This document shows, one piece after another, positions 56,570 through 64,000 of a stretch of 64,000 nucleotides of DNA; position 1 is the first letter of the stretch, and each line of letters begins with the position of its first letter. The DNA comes from JACVRW01 sp963826165. Its GTDB lineage: Bacteria; Actinomycetota; Thermoleophilia; Solirubrobacterales; Thermoleophilaceae. The DNA lies in contig CAWGWC010000024.1 of assembly GCA_963826165.1 (NCBI GenBank), forward strand, positions 310,001 to 374,000, read 5' to 3'. The notes below the pieces were generated by a model. It was not told the origin of the DNA, made no database searches, and saw only the letters and a program-made list of their open reading frames with translations. Made by a program: the position numbers and the translations under genes.

Positions 56570-57322
56570 TCACAGGTCGCGCCAGGTGAGCTGCAGGCCG
56601 AAGCCGTCACTGCCATCGTCGCCGAAGATCCGTCCCTGCAGCGCGAACCCGGCCGGCAGAGGCACCTCGGCACGCACGGTCCAGAAATCGCCACCAGAGT
56701 TGAACCCGCCGCCCAGCTTCAAGGCTGGGAAGTAATAGTCGAACTCGACACCGACGTCTGTATCACCTTCATCGGGGTCCGCAACGGTGACGCTGGCGGC
56801 GTACCAGTGCTTGTTTGCGAGCTCGCCGGCGTACCTGGCTGTGACGTTCGGATCCCAGTCGTCTTCGGTGAAATCGGTGCCGAAGAACAGCCTGGGGATC
56901 GGCACGACGCCGAGCGTGCCATTCCAGCTCGTATCGTCGTCTCCGGAAATATCCGTCTGCACGACTCCTACGCGGGCGAACAGCATCGAGACAACCGTGT
57001 CCGTGAAGTGATAGCCCACGTTCGCGGCGATCGCATCGGCGTCCGCGTCGCCAAGCTCCACGCCCGATGCCGTCACGTCCACATAACTCGAGCGATGGAT
57101 GTAGGCGGCCTCTCCGACCGGCACACCATCCGTGGGCACCGGTTCGAAGAAGAATGTGCCCGTTCCAGTGAGCACATCGGCATCCGGCGCGAGGTCTTCG
57201 AAATCGACCTGGTCGTACGCCACCTGCGCCTGGATTCGAAACTCGTCTGCCTGGGCCGCGGCCGGAGCCGCGACTGCCATGATCGCGAGGAATCGTACTG
57301 CCAGATATCCATTGGTACGCAT
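56570..57322 (-). CDS. Putative outer-membrane beta-barrel protein
   Basis: A 250-residue exported protein with a signal peptide (LAVRFLAIMAVAAPAAAQA) and alternating beta-strand pattern ending in an aromatic-poor LQLTWRDL. Stretches such as GTFFFEPVPTDGVPVGEAAYIHRSSYVDV are shared with the next gene (GTYYFQPVKTDALPLQEAAYLNRASSISL), showing that the two are paralogs. The family resembles small putative porins of gammaproteobacteria, but channel function is not shown. ATG at 57322 with an AGGAAGG site upstream. It lies downstream of its paralog on the same strand. Confidence 0.78.
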   Translation of the reverse strand: MRTNGYLAVRFLAIMAVAAPAAAQADEFRIQAQVAYDQVDFEDLAPDADVLTGTGTFFFEPVPTDGVPVGEAAYIHRSSYVDVTASGVELGDADADAIAANVGYHFTDTVVSMLFARVGVVQTDISGDDDTSWNGTLGVVPIPRLFFGTDFTEDDWDPNVTARYAGELANKHWYAASVTVADPDEGDTDVGVEFDYYFPALKLGGGFNSGGDFWTVRAEVPLPAGFALQGRIFGDDGSDGFGLQLTWRDL

Positions 57323-57486
57323 GGGGACCTTCCTTGGTTCGTCAGCGCCTGTCTTGGACACGCCGGCGCACGGGGCCGCGGCCGAGGCGGAATATGCCGC
57401 ACCAATCCGTCTCAAGGGAATTCGGGAACTCCGCAACGCACTGGACGGCCGAATTCGCCTGCCAGCCGCCCGGGACGCGGGGAACG

Positions 57487-57517
57487 ACGGCCATTGCGGC
57501 AATGCGGCAATGGCCGT
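57487..57517. terminator. Stem-loop between the two barrel-protein genes
   Basis: An 11-bp perfect stem (57487-57497 with 57507-57517) around a 9-base loop lies within the 214-base gap between the two paralogous genes, 20 to 50 bases after the stop of the upstream one. No T-run follows. I see no gene in this gap (57323-57536). A shorter CCGGG/CCCGG hairpin also lies close to the stop. Confidence 0.55.
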
Positions 57518-57536
57518 TACCGGGCAATCCCGGTAG

Positions 57537-58310
57537 TTAGAAACGCCAGCTGGCCTGCAGGCCGTAGACCTCGCCACCCTCGTCGGCTTCCGTGTACCGC
57601 AGGCCGACGCTGAATTTTTCCATGAAGAACTTGTCGGCGGAGACGCCCCAGTGGTGCTCGCCGAGTTCAAAGCCAACCCGCAGGGTGCGGTCGATGAAAT
57701 AGTCGCCGGACACGCTGTAGACCAGATCCTCGCCATCCGGGTCGATGAGATTCACGCCGAAGCCGTAGAAATGATCGTTGCCGAGCTTGCCCACGTATTT
57801 GACGTCGAGGTTGGGCGCGTAATCCGTGTGCTGGAAGAAGCTCGTGGAGAGCCGCAGGCCGTCGAACGGCGCGATGCCGATCGTGGCGTCCCATGAAGTG
57901 TCGTGCCCGCGATTCGGATCGATCGTGACGCCGTTGTAGGTTGGCTCGATCGTATCGCTGTACGTCAGGCCGGCAGAAAGATAGAGCCAGTATTTCGGGA
58001 TGTAGACCTCGCTGGACAGTCGCGACTGGTCGAAGTCACCGAAGCCCGACTCGAAACGCGAGGCCGCGAGCGAAATGGAACTCGCCCGGTTCAGGTACGC
58101 GGCCTCCTGCAGCGGCAGTGCATCGGTTTTGACAGGCTGGAAGTAGTAAGTTCCATGGAGACTCCAGTAATCGAGATCCAGGTCGTCGAGGCTGAAGCGG
58201 TTGTAGTTGCCGCCGGCTTCCCAGCGGTAGTCGTCGGCGGCCGCGTCCGGCGAAATGGCAAGGCCGCCGGCCAGTGCCACCGGCACCGACAAATACACTG
58301 TTGTTCTCAT
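57537..58310 (-). CDS. Putative outer-membrane beta-barrel protein, paralog
   Basis: A 257-residue exported protein. The signal peptide (RTTVYLSVPVALAGGLAISPDAAA) is followed by a series of amphipathic strands and a C-terminal aromatic residue (GLQASWRF) as required for BAM-dependent assembly of outer-membrane barrels. This terminal signature is better than in the downstream paralog, whose last residue is leucine. Both share FxPVKTDALPLQEAAYLNR-type and DTSWDATIGIAPF/DTSWNGTLGVVPI segments. ATG at 58310, with a GGAG site upstream. Function unknown, possibly a porin. Confidence 0.8.
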   Translation of the reverse strand: MRTTVYLSVPVALAGGLAISPDAAADDYRWEAGGNYNRFSLDDLDLDYWSLHGTYYFQPVKTDALPLQEAAYLNRASSISLAASRFESGFGDFDQSRLSSEVYIPKYWLYLSAGLTYSDTIEPTYNGVTIDPNRGHDTSWDATIGIAPFDGLRLSTSFFQHTDYAPNLDVKYVGKLGNDHFYGFGVNLIDPDGEDLVYSVSGDYFIDRTLRVGFELGEHHWGVSADKFFMEKFSVGLRYTEADEGGEVYGLQASWRF

Positions 58311-58377
58311 GACTCCATCCGTAGTTAGTCCGGTGCGTGATGGCACCGGCATTGACTGACTGCGATGGAGTAGTTTG

Positions 58378-58413
58378 GTTCCCGCGACACTGGTGGCGCG
58401 GCAACACGGGAAC
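58378..58413. terminator. Inverted repeat after the pilus ATPase genes
   Basis: GTTCCCG and CGGGAAC are separated by 22 bases that contain a CGCG/CGCG pair. It lies 15 bases after the stop of the pilU-like gene and upstream of the barrel-protein gene. It fits the end of the pilT-pilU transcript. A second 7-bp hairpin at 58330-58349 lies in the leader of the barrel gene. Confidence 0.5.
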
Positions 58414-58427
58414 TTTATCGGGGCGGC

Positions 58428-59555
58428 TCAGCCGAAGTTGATCTTCGCTTCGAGGTTGGAGCGCGAGTCGGCGTTGGCCAGCGCTTCCTCGAGGTCGATG
58501 CGGTTCTGCTTGTAGAGATTCAGCAGCGCCACGTCGAAGCTCTGCACGCCGCGCTCGGAGCTGGCGACGATCGCTTCCTTGATGGCCGAGACGTCGCCCT
58601 TCTTGACCAGCTCGGTGATGTACGGCGTGTTGAGCATCACCTCGATGGCCGCGATGCGCTTGCCGTCCTTGCCGATCACCAGGCGCTGCGACAGGATGGC
58701 GCGCAGGTACTGCGACAGGTCCAGGAAGATCTGCTTGTGCTGGTCCTGCGGGAACATGTTGATGATGCGGTCCAGGGTCTCGGCGCTGTTGTTGGCGTGC
58801 AGCGTCGACAGCACCAGGTGGCCGGTGCCGGACAGGTTGATCGCCGCCTCCATGGTCTCGCGATCGCGGATTTCGCCGATGAGGATGACGTCGGGGGCGG
58901 CGCGCATCACGCCGCGCAACGCGCGAGCGAAGGACTTGGTGTCCAGGCCGACTTCGCGCTGGTTGACGATGGAGCGCTTGTTGGTGTGCAGGAACTCGAT
59001 CGGATCCTCGATGGTCACGATGTGATCCGAGGACATCTCGTTGCGGTGGTTGATCATCGCCGCGATCGAGGTGGACTTGCCCGAACCGGTGGCGCCCACC
59101 ATCAGGATGAGCCCGCGCTTCAGCATGATGAGGTCCTTGAACATGTCGGGCAGGCCCGAGCGCCTCGAGCTTGGGCATGTCGGCGCTGATGTAGCGCATC
59201 ACCATCGCGGGGTAGCCGCGCTGGTAGAACACGTTGACGCGGAAACGGCCGAGGCCGGGCTCGGAGATCGCGAAGTCGATCTCCAGCTCGCGCTTGAAGC
59301 TCTCGAGCTGGTCGGGCGTCATGAGCCCGTAGGCCGCCTGGCGCACGGTTTCGGGCGTCAGCACCTGCTTGTTGATGGGCATGATCTGCCCTTCGATCTT
59401 GACCTTGATGGGCGAGTTCGAGGTGAAGAACAGGTCCGAGGCCTTGCGCTCGACCATGAGCTTGAACAGCGGCCGGGTGTTGAGACCATCGGCGCGCCAT
59501 CGGCCGCGCTCTTCACCTCGACGGTTTCGACGAGCTTCTCGTTCACGGCTGGCAT
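58428..59555 (-). pseudogene. PilU-like type IV pilus ATPase, two frameshifts
   Basis: Three frames together encode one retraction-type ATPase of about 375 residues. Frame 1 starts at ATG 59555; near 59,495 a base is missing. Frame 2 (MVERKASDLFFTSNSPIKVK, then the PAS-like N-terminal domain) runs to about 59,156, where one extra C in a CCC run shifts it. Frame 3 carries Walker A GATGSGKST, VTIEDPIEFLHTNKRS, Walker B DVILIGEIRDRETM and the His box HLVLSTLHANNS. Correcting both single-base changes yields a length divisible by three. All motifs are intact. It is a third copy in addition to pilT and pilU upstream. Confidence 0.82.
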
Positions 59556-59583
59556 ATCCGCCCTGTGGAAAGTCTGACCGTAT

Positions 59584-60743
59584 TCAGAACGACCGGCCCT
59601 GTTGTTCTTCGTCCACCATCGACAGCGTGCCGCCGTCGTCGAGGTTCTTCACCTCGCGCTTGCTCTCGAGCTTGATCCGCAGCCGCAGCTCGTTCTTCGA
59701 GTCGGCATTGCGCAGCGCGTCTTCGTAGGAGATGAAACCGGTCTCGTACAGGTCGAAGAGCGCCTGGTCGAAGGTCTTCATGCCGAGGCGCGTCGAGCGC
59801 GACATGACTTCCTTGATCTCCTGGACCTTGCCTTTGAAGATGAGGTCCTGGATCAGCGGCGAGTTCAGCATGATCTCGGTGGCCGCGATGCGGCCGGAGC
59901 CGGATTCGCGCGGAATCAGGCGCTGCGAGACCAGCGCGCGGATGTTCAGCGAAAGATCCATCAGCAGCTGCTCGCGCCGCTCGTCCGGGAAGAAGTTGAT
60001 GATGCGGTCCAGCGCCTGGTTGGAGCTGTTGGCGTGCAGCGTCGCCAGCACCAGGTGGCCGGTTTCGGCGAACTGGATGCCGTATTCCATGGTCTCGCGG
60101 TCGCGGATTTCGCCGATCAGGATGACGTCCGGCGCCTGGCGCAGGGTGTTCTTCAGCGCGGCGTGCCAGGTCTCGGTATCGACGCCGACCTCGCGGTGCG
60201 TGATCACGCAGCCCTTGTGCTGGTGCACGTATTCGACCGGATCTTCGATGGTCACGATGTGGCCGCGGGTCTTTTCGTTGCGGTAGCCCGACCATCGCGG
60301 CCAGCGAGGTCGACTTGCCCGAACCGGTGCCGCCGACCAGGATCACGAGGCCGCGCTTCGACAGCACGACTTCCTTGAGCACCGGCGGCAGTTCCAGCTC
60401 TTCGAGCGTGGGAATCTTGGAGTTGATGAGGCGGATGACGCAGCCGATCTGACCCTGCTGCACGAAGGCGTTGACGCGGAAGCGGCCGATGCCCGGCGGC
60501 GCAATGGCGAAATTGCATTCCTTGGTCGCGTCGAATTCCTTGGTCTGGCGGTCGTTCATGATGGCGCGCACCAGCACCGCGGACTGTTCCGGCGGTCAGC
60601 GCGCGCTCCGACTGCGGCCGGATTTCGCCGTCGATCTTGATGGCGGGTGGGAAGCCGGCGGTGATGAACAGGTCAGAGGCCTTCTTGTCGACTACGCGAC
60701 GCAGAAGGTCCTGCATGAGCTTGATACCTTGTTCGCGATCCAT
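59584..60743 (-). pseudogene. pilU: Pilus retraction ATPase PilU, two frameshifts
   Basis: A PilU of about 385 residues in three frames. It starts at ATG 60743 (KLMQDLLRRVVDKKASDLFITAGFPP). One extra C near 60,590 shifts it to the frame with ECNFAIAPPGIGRFRVNAF and Walker A GGTGSGKST; another extra C near 60,288 shifts it to the frame with VTIEDPVEYVHQHKGC, DVILIGEIRDRETM and HLVLATLHANSSNQALDR. Removing both bases gives an in-frame gene of normal length. In Pseudomonas PilU acts with PilT to power pilus retraction; sequence resemblance to that PilU is strong. A GGAGG site precedes the start. Confidence 0.87.
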
Positions 60744-60757
60744 GGGTCGTGCCTCCG

Positions 60758-61799
60758 TTAGAGGGCGTCTTTGTTGGGGGCCTTGTAGCGAGCTTCTTCC
60801 TTGCTCACGACGCCCTTGGCGACGAGTTCGGTCAGGCACTGGTCCAGCGTCTGCATGCCCTGCGCGCCGCCGGTCTGGATCGACGAATACATCTGCGCGA
60901 TCTTGCCTTCGCGGATCAGGTTACGGATCGCGGGCGTGCCGATCATGATCTCGTGCGCCGCGATGCGGCCGCCGCCATTGCTCTTGAGCAGCGTCTGCGA
61001 GATCACCGCGCGCAGCGATTCGGACAACATGGAGCGCACCATTTCCTTTTCCTGCGCCGGGAACACGTCGACGATGCGGTCGATGGTCTTGGCGGCGGAG
61101 CTGGTGTGCAGCGTGCCGAACACCAGGTGGCCGGTTTCGGCGGCGGTCAGCGCCAGGCGGATGGTTTCCAGGTCGCGCATTTCGCCGACCAGGATCACGT
61201 CCGGGTCTTCGCGCAGCGCCGAGCGCAGCGCCTCGGAGAAGCCGAGCGTGTCACGGTGCACTTCGCGCTGGTTCACCAGGCAGCGTTTGCTCTCGTGCAC
61301 GAATTCGATCGGGTCCTCGATCGTGATGATGTGATCGGGACGGTTGTCGTTGCAGTGGTTGACCATGCCGGCGAGCGTGGTCGACTTGCCCGAACCGGTG
61401 GGGCCGGTGACCAGCACCAGGCCGCGCGGCAGCATGCACAGGTCGCGGAAGATCTTCGGCGCGGCCAAGGTCGTCCAGCGACAGGATGACCGAGGGAATG
61501 TTGCGGAACACGGCGCCGGCGCCGCGGTTCTGGTTGAAGGCGTTGACGCGGAAACGCGCCAGCTTCGGGATCTCGAACGAAAAATCGGTCTCGAAGAACT
61601 CTTCGTACGCCTTGCGCTGCTTGTCGTTCATGATGTCGTACACCATGCCGTGCACTTCCTTGTGGGAAAGCGCGGGCATGTTGATACGCTTCATGTCGCC
61701 GTCGACACGAATCATGGGCGGGACGCCTGCGGACAGGTGCAAGTCCGAGGCGTTATTCTTCACGGCAAATGCGAGGAGCTGGGCGACGTCGACGGCCAT
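60758..61799 (-). pseudogene. pilT: Pilus retraction ATPase PilT, one frameshift
   Basis: A PilT of about 346 residues. The first frame from ATG 61799 carries AVKNNASDLHLSAGVPPMIRVDGD and FNQNRGAGAVFRNIPS. A doubled T near 61,467 moves reading to the second frame, with Walker A GPTGSGKST, IEDPIEFVHESKRCLVNQRE, Walker B DPDVILVGEMRDLETI, the His box HLVFGTLHTSSA, and the AIRNLIREGK motif needed for retraction. It is nearly identical in layout to PilT of Pseudomonas. It is divergent from yggS, the usual arrangement in gammaproteobacteria. Confidence 0.9.
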
Positions 61800-61853
61800 G
61801 CGGGATCCCTTGAAAAACGCCGTTGAGTATAGACCCGGGTATCAGTGATCAAT

Positions 61854-62552
61854 ATGTTATCCCTTCCGCAGAATTGCTCGGAGAGCGTCCGGATTGCTCA
61901 AAACCGAATTGCGGAGGCCACACGCGCTGCGGGACGAAGTGTCGATTCGGTCACGCTTCTGGCGGTTTCAAAGGGTCAGGGCAGCGCAGCAATTGACAGC
62001 GCCGCCAGCTCCGGGATCGAACATTTCGGCGAGAATTTCCTGCAGGAGAGCCTGCCCAAGCTCGACGCACTGGCCGGACGCGAACTCACCTGGCACTTCA
62101 TCGGCCGGCTGCAGGCTAACAAAACCCGCCCGGTCGCCGAGCGATTCGCCTGGGTGCACACGGTCGACCGCATCAGGGTCGCCGAGCGTCTCTCGGCACA
62201 GCGGCCGTTTCATGCGCCGGCGCTCAATGTCTGCCTGCAACTGCACGTGGGTGGTGAGGCCAGCAAGGGCGGCGTGGAGGCCGCGGAAATCGCCACGCTC
62301 GCGCGCCAGGTGAGCGCCCTGCCGCGGCTGCGCCTGCGCGGTCTCATGTGCATGCCCCCCGCAGAGACCGAAGTTGCCCGTCAGCGACAGTGGTTTCGCG
62401 AGGCACGCCAGGTCTTCGACTATCTGAACGAACACGGCCTGGGCCTCGATACTCTGTCGATGGGCACGAGTATCGATTTCGAAGCCGCGATCGCCGAGGG
62501 TGCGACCATCGTGCGAATCGGCACAGCCATCTTCGGACCACGGGAAAACTGA
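61854..62552 (+). CDS. yggS: YggS/PLPBP-family pyridoxal phosphate homeostasis protein
   Basis: A 232-residue single-domain PLP-binding protein of the alanine-racemase barrel fold, which keeps vitamin B6 and amino-acid pools balanced and has no known catalytic activity. The PLP lysine is in LLAVSKGQ. Further conserved parts are FGENFLQESLPKL, TWHFIGRLQANKTRP, GLMCMPP, and LSMGTSIDFEAAIAEGATIVRIGTAIFG. ATG at 61854 fits the family; a GTG at 61845 is in frame. proC follows after three bases and yggT overlaps proC, so the three form an operon. Confidence 0.95.
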   Translation: MLSLPQNCSESVRIAQNRIAEATRAAGRSVDSVTLLAVSKGQGSAAIDSAASSGIEHFGENFLQESLPKLDALAGRELTWHFIGRLQANKTRPVAERFAWVHTVDRIRVAERLSAQRPFHAPALNVCLQLHVGGEASKGGVEAAEIATLARQVSALPRLRLRGLMCMPPAETEVARQRQWFREARQVFDYLNEHGLGLDTLSMGTSIDFEAAIAEGATIVRIGTAIFGPREN

Positions 62553-62555
62553 ACG

Positions 62556-63389
62556 ATGAACATCAGGGCGGCATTCGTAGGCGGCGGAAACATGGGCGGA
62601 GCATTGGTCCGCGGACTGATCGCCCGCGGCCTGCCGGCGCAGAACATCGCGGTGGGCGAAGCCGTGCAGGCACGGCGGATCGCGCTGGCCGATGAACTGG
62701 GTGTGCACGTCACCGCCGACAATCGCGAAGCCATTCAGGGCGCGGACGTGGTGGTGCTCGCCGTGAAGCCGCAGGATATGGCGGGCACCGTGCAGTCTCT
62801 CGCCGAAGTTCTCGCACGACACACACCGCTGCTGATTTCCATCGCCGCGGGAATCCGGGTCTCCGACCTCGCCGCATGGAGCGGCGACGCCGCGGCGGTG
62901 GTGCGCGCCATGCCGAATCGGCCCGCATTGAATTCGGCGGGCGCGACCGCGATGTACGCGCCTCCGGGCCTGAGCGCCGCGCATCGCGCACTCGCCGAGC
63001 AGGTGCTCGGCGCCGTGGGTACCACTGTTTGGGTGACCGACGAAGCCGCGCTCGACGTGGTCACGGCACTTTCCGGCAGCGGGCCTGCCTACTTCTTCCT
63101 GCTCGCGGAACTCATGGCGGATGCCGCCGTCAACCTCGGCCTGGAGCGCGGCAGCGCCCAGGAACTGGCCATTCAGACTCTTTTTGGGTCCGGACGCATG
63201 GCGCGAGACAGTGACGGGGACCTGGCGCGCCTGCGCGCCGAAGTGACTTCCAAGGGCGGGACCACCGAGGCGGCGTTACGCTCGTTCGATGCGGCGAATC
63301 TGCGTGGTATCGTCGCGGCCGCACTGGGCGCCGCCACCGATCGTAGCCGCGAGCTGGCACGGACTTTTGGAGAGAATTCGCGCAAATGA
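62556..63389 (+). CDS. proC: Pyrroline-5-carboxylate reductase
   Basis: A 277-residue enzyme for the last step of proline synthesis (NAD(P)H-dependent reduction of pyrroline-5-carboxylate). The Rossmann motif is FVGGGNMGGALVRGL; then come VVLAVKPQDM, ISIAAGI, VRAMPNRPAL and the family signature ALSGSGPAYFFLLAELMADAAVNLGLER with EVTSKGGTTEAALRSF. The length is typical. The stop overlaps the start of yggT. Cytoplasmic. Confidence 0.97.
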   Translation: MNIRAAFVGGGNMGGALVRGLIARGLPAQNIAVGEAVQARRIALADELGVHVTADNREAIQGADVVVLAVKPQDMAGTVQSLAEVLARHTPLLISIAAGIRVSDLAAWSGDAAAVVRAMPNRPALNSAGATAMYAPPGLSAAHRALAEQVLGAVGTTVWVTDEAALDVVTALSGSGPAYFFLLAELMADAAVNLGLERGSAQELAIQTLFGSGRMARDSDGDLARLRAEVTSKGGTTEAALRSFDAANLRGIVAAALGAATDRSRELARTFGENSRK

Positions 63390-63922
63390 CTGAGGCACTC
63401 GTCTACCTGGTCGATTCGCTGCTGACCATCTATCTCTACCTGCTGATCCTGAGATTCGTCATGCAGCTGGTTCGCGCCGATTTCCGCAATCAGATCGCCC
63501 ATTTCATATTGATCGTCACCAATCCCGTCATCATGCCGCTGCGCCGCGTCCTTCCGCCGGTGGGCAAGGTCGACACGGCTTCGGTGCTGGCCATCCTCGT
63601 GGTCGCCGCTCTGTATCTCGGCGTCATTTCCATGCTGGTGAATCACGCGCTGTTAGGGCCGGTGACGTGGGTGATCGAGACAGCGCGCCTGTTGTTGCAG
63701 AAGTTCATGTACTTCTTCATGGGCGCCCTCTTCATCTACGCGCTGGCGAGTTGGCTGGTTCCGGCAGGATATTCACCGGTGATGGCGCTGCTCAGCGCGG
63801 TGTGCGAGCCCATATTGCGGCCCATTCGCCGTTTGATACCACCAATCGGCGGGCTCGATCTGTCGGTGCTCTGGGCCCTGCTCGCACTCGGCGTGTTGTT
63901 GCGGCTGTTTCACTTCGCCTGA
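63386..63922 (+). CDS. yggT: YggT-family integral membrane protein
   Basis: A 178-residue protein built of two YGGT repeats. Each has a hydrophobic helix, then an amphipathic P-x-x-x-P-x-R-R motif (VTNPVIMPLRRVLPPVGKVD and CEPILRPIRRLIPPIGGLD) and a second helix. The family has been linked to ion homeostasis and osmotic stress, and in actinobacteria to division, but its activity is not defined. It overlaps proC (ATGA). The 78 bases after its stop, to the window end, contain no recognisable gene start. Confidence 0.92.
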   Translation: MTEALVYLVDSLLTIYLYLLILRFVMQLVRADFRNQIAHFILIVTNPVIMPLRRVLPPVGKVDTASVLAILVVAALYLGVISMLVNHALLGPVTWVIETARLLLQKFMYFFMGALFIYALASWLVPAGYSPVMALLSAVCEPILRPIRRLIPPIGGLDLSVLWALLALGVLLRLFHFA

Positions 63923-64000
63923 AAGTGCGCGGCGCAAGGCGCGCCACCCGTCGGGACAATCACTTATCGGCTTACTTCAACGTCGTCTCGACGCTGTTTC

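Noticed and set aside
63923..64000. Start of a further gene after yggT
   Set aside because: No start codon with a plausible ribosome site or recognisable N-terminus is seen in the last 78 bases.

Overview
The window holds two unlike pieces of DNA. Positions 1 to about 55,020 are very GC-rich with GTG and TTG starts, many 4-base stop/start overlaps and almost exclusively G/C at third codon positions. The gene content points to an actinobacterium of the Thermoleophilia/Solirubrobacterales type: a secreted collagen-repeat protein with the N-terminal hydrophobic motif common in that group, CGAAC-N4-GTTCG LexA boxes, an ImuB/DUF6504/DnaE2 mutasome, and a fused shikimate kinase/dehydroquinate synthase. 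From about 55,165 to 64,000 the codon use is more relaxed and the genes are those of a gammaproteobacterium: rtcB, two outer-membrane barrel proteins, then pilU-like, pilU, pilT diverging from yggS-proC-yggT. I read the contig as a probable chimera joined between about 55,020 and 55,165. This is an inference from gene content and composition.

Layout of the actinobacterial part. 1-2.3 kb: end of a MoxR ATPase, a DUF58 protein and a BatA-like vWA membrane protein, then tRNA-Asn. 2.4-9.9 kb (minus strand): recO, ppdK, a small frameshifted gene, dgt, dnaG and the primary-type sigma factor gene. 10-14.7 kb: glutaredoxin, mutM, xerD, a Nudix hydrolase coupled to an M20 peptidase, and the collagen-like protein. 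14.7-19.9 kb: tlyA-nadK-recN-pyrG. 19.9-22.2 kb: a small membrane protein, OsmC and an M42 peptidase. 22.3-26.3 kb: efp-nusB-xseB-prenyl synthase-dxs, an isoprenoid precursor operon with translation and transcription factors at its head. 26.3-33 kb: small fold proteins, an MBL hydrolase, a large SpoIIE-type phosphatase and an RsbW-like kinase, DUF72 and M48 proteins. 33-40.4 kb: an SOS mutagenesis region (dnaE2, imuB, DUF6504) with identical LexA boxes, interrupted by SnoaL-like genes and a GAF-GAF-GGDEF protein. 40.4-47.6 kb: a secreted glucoamylase, a TauE-like exporter, then aroC-aroKB-aroQ-pepQ. 47.6-54 kb: a type IV pilus module (pilin, PilD, PilM, PilN, PilO and two accessory proteins). 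54.2-55.2 kb: a secreted protein and a lipoprotein.

Systems visible: de novo isoprenoid precursor supply (dxs plus prenyl synthase), chorismate synthesis, SOS translesion synthesis, partner-switching signalling, and pilus assembly. The most unusual features are frameshifts concentrated in pilus genes (pilD in the first genome; pilT, pilU and a pilU paralog in the second), LexA boxes touching the start codons of dnaE2 and imuB, and stem-loops that would bury the translation start regions of rtcB and aroC. No CRISPR array, insertion sequence, prophage or rRNA gene was seen.
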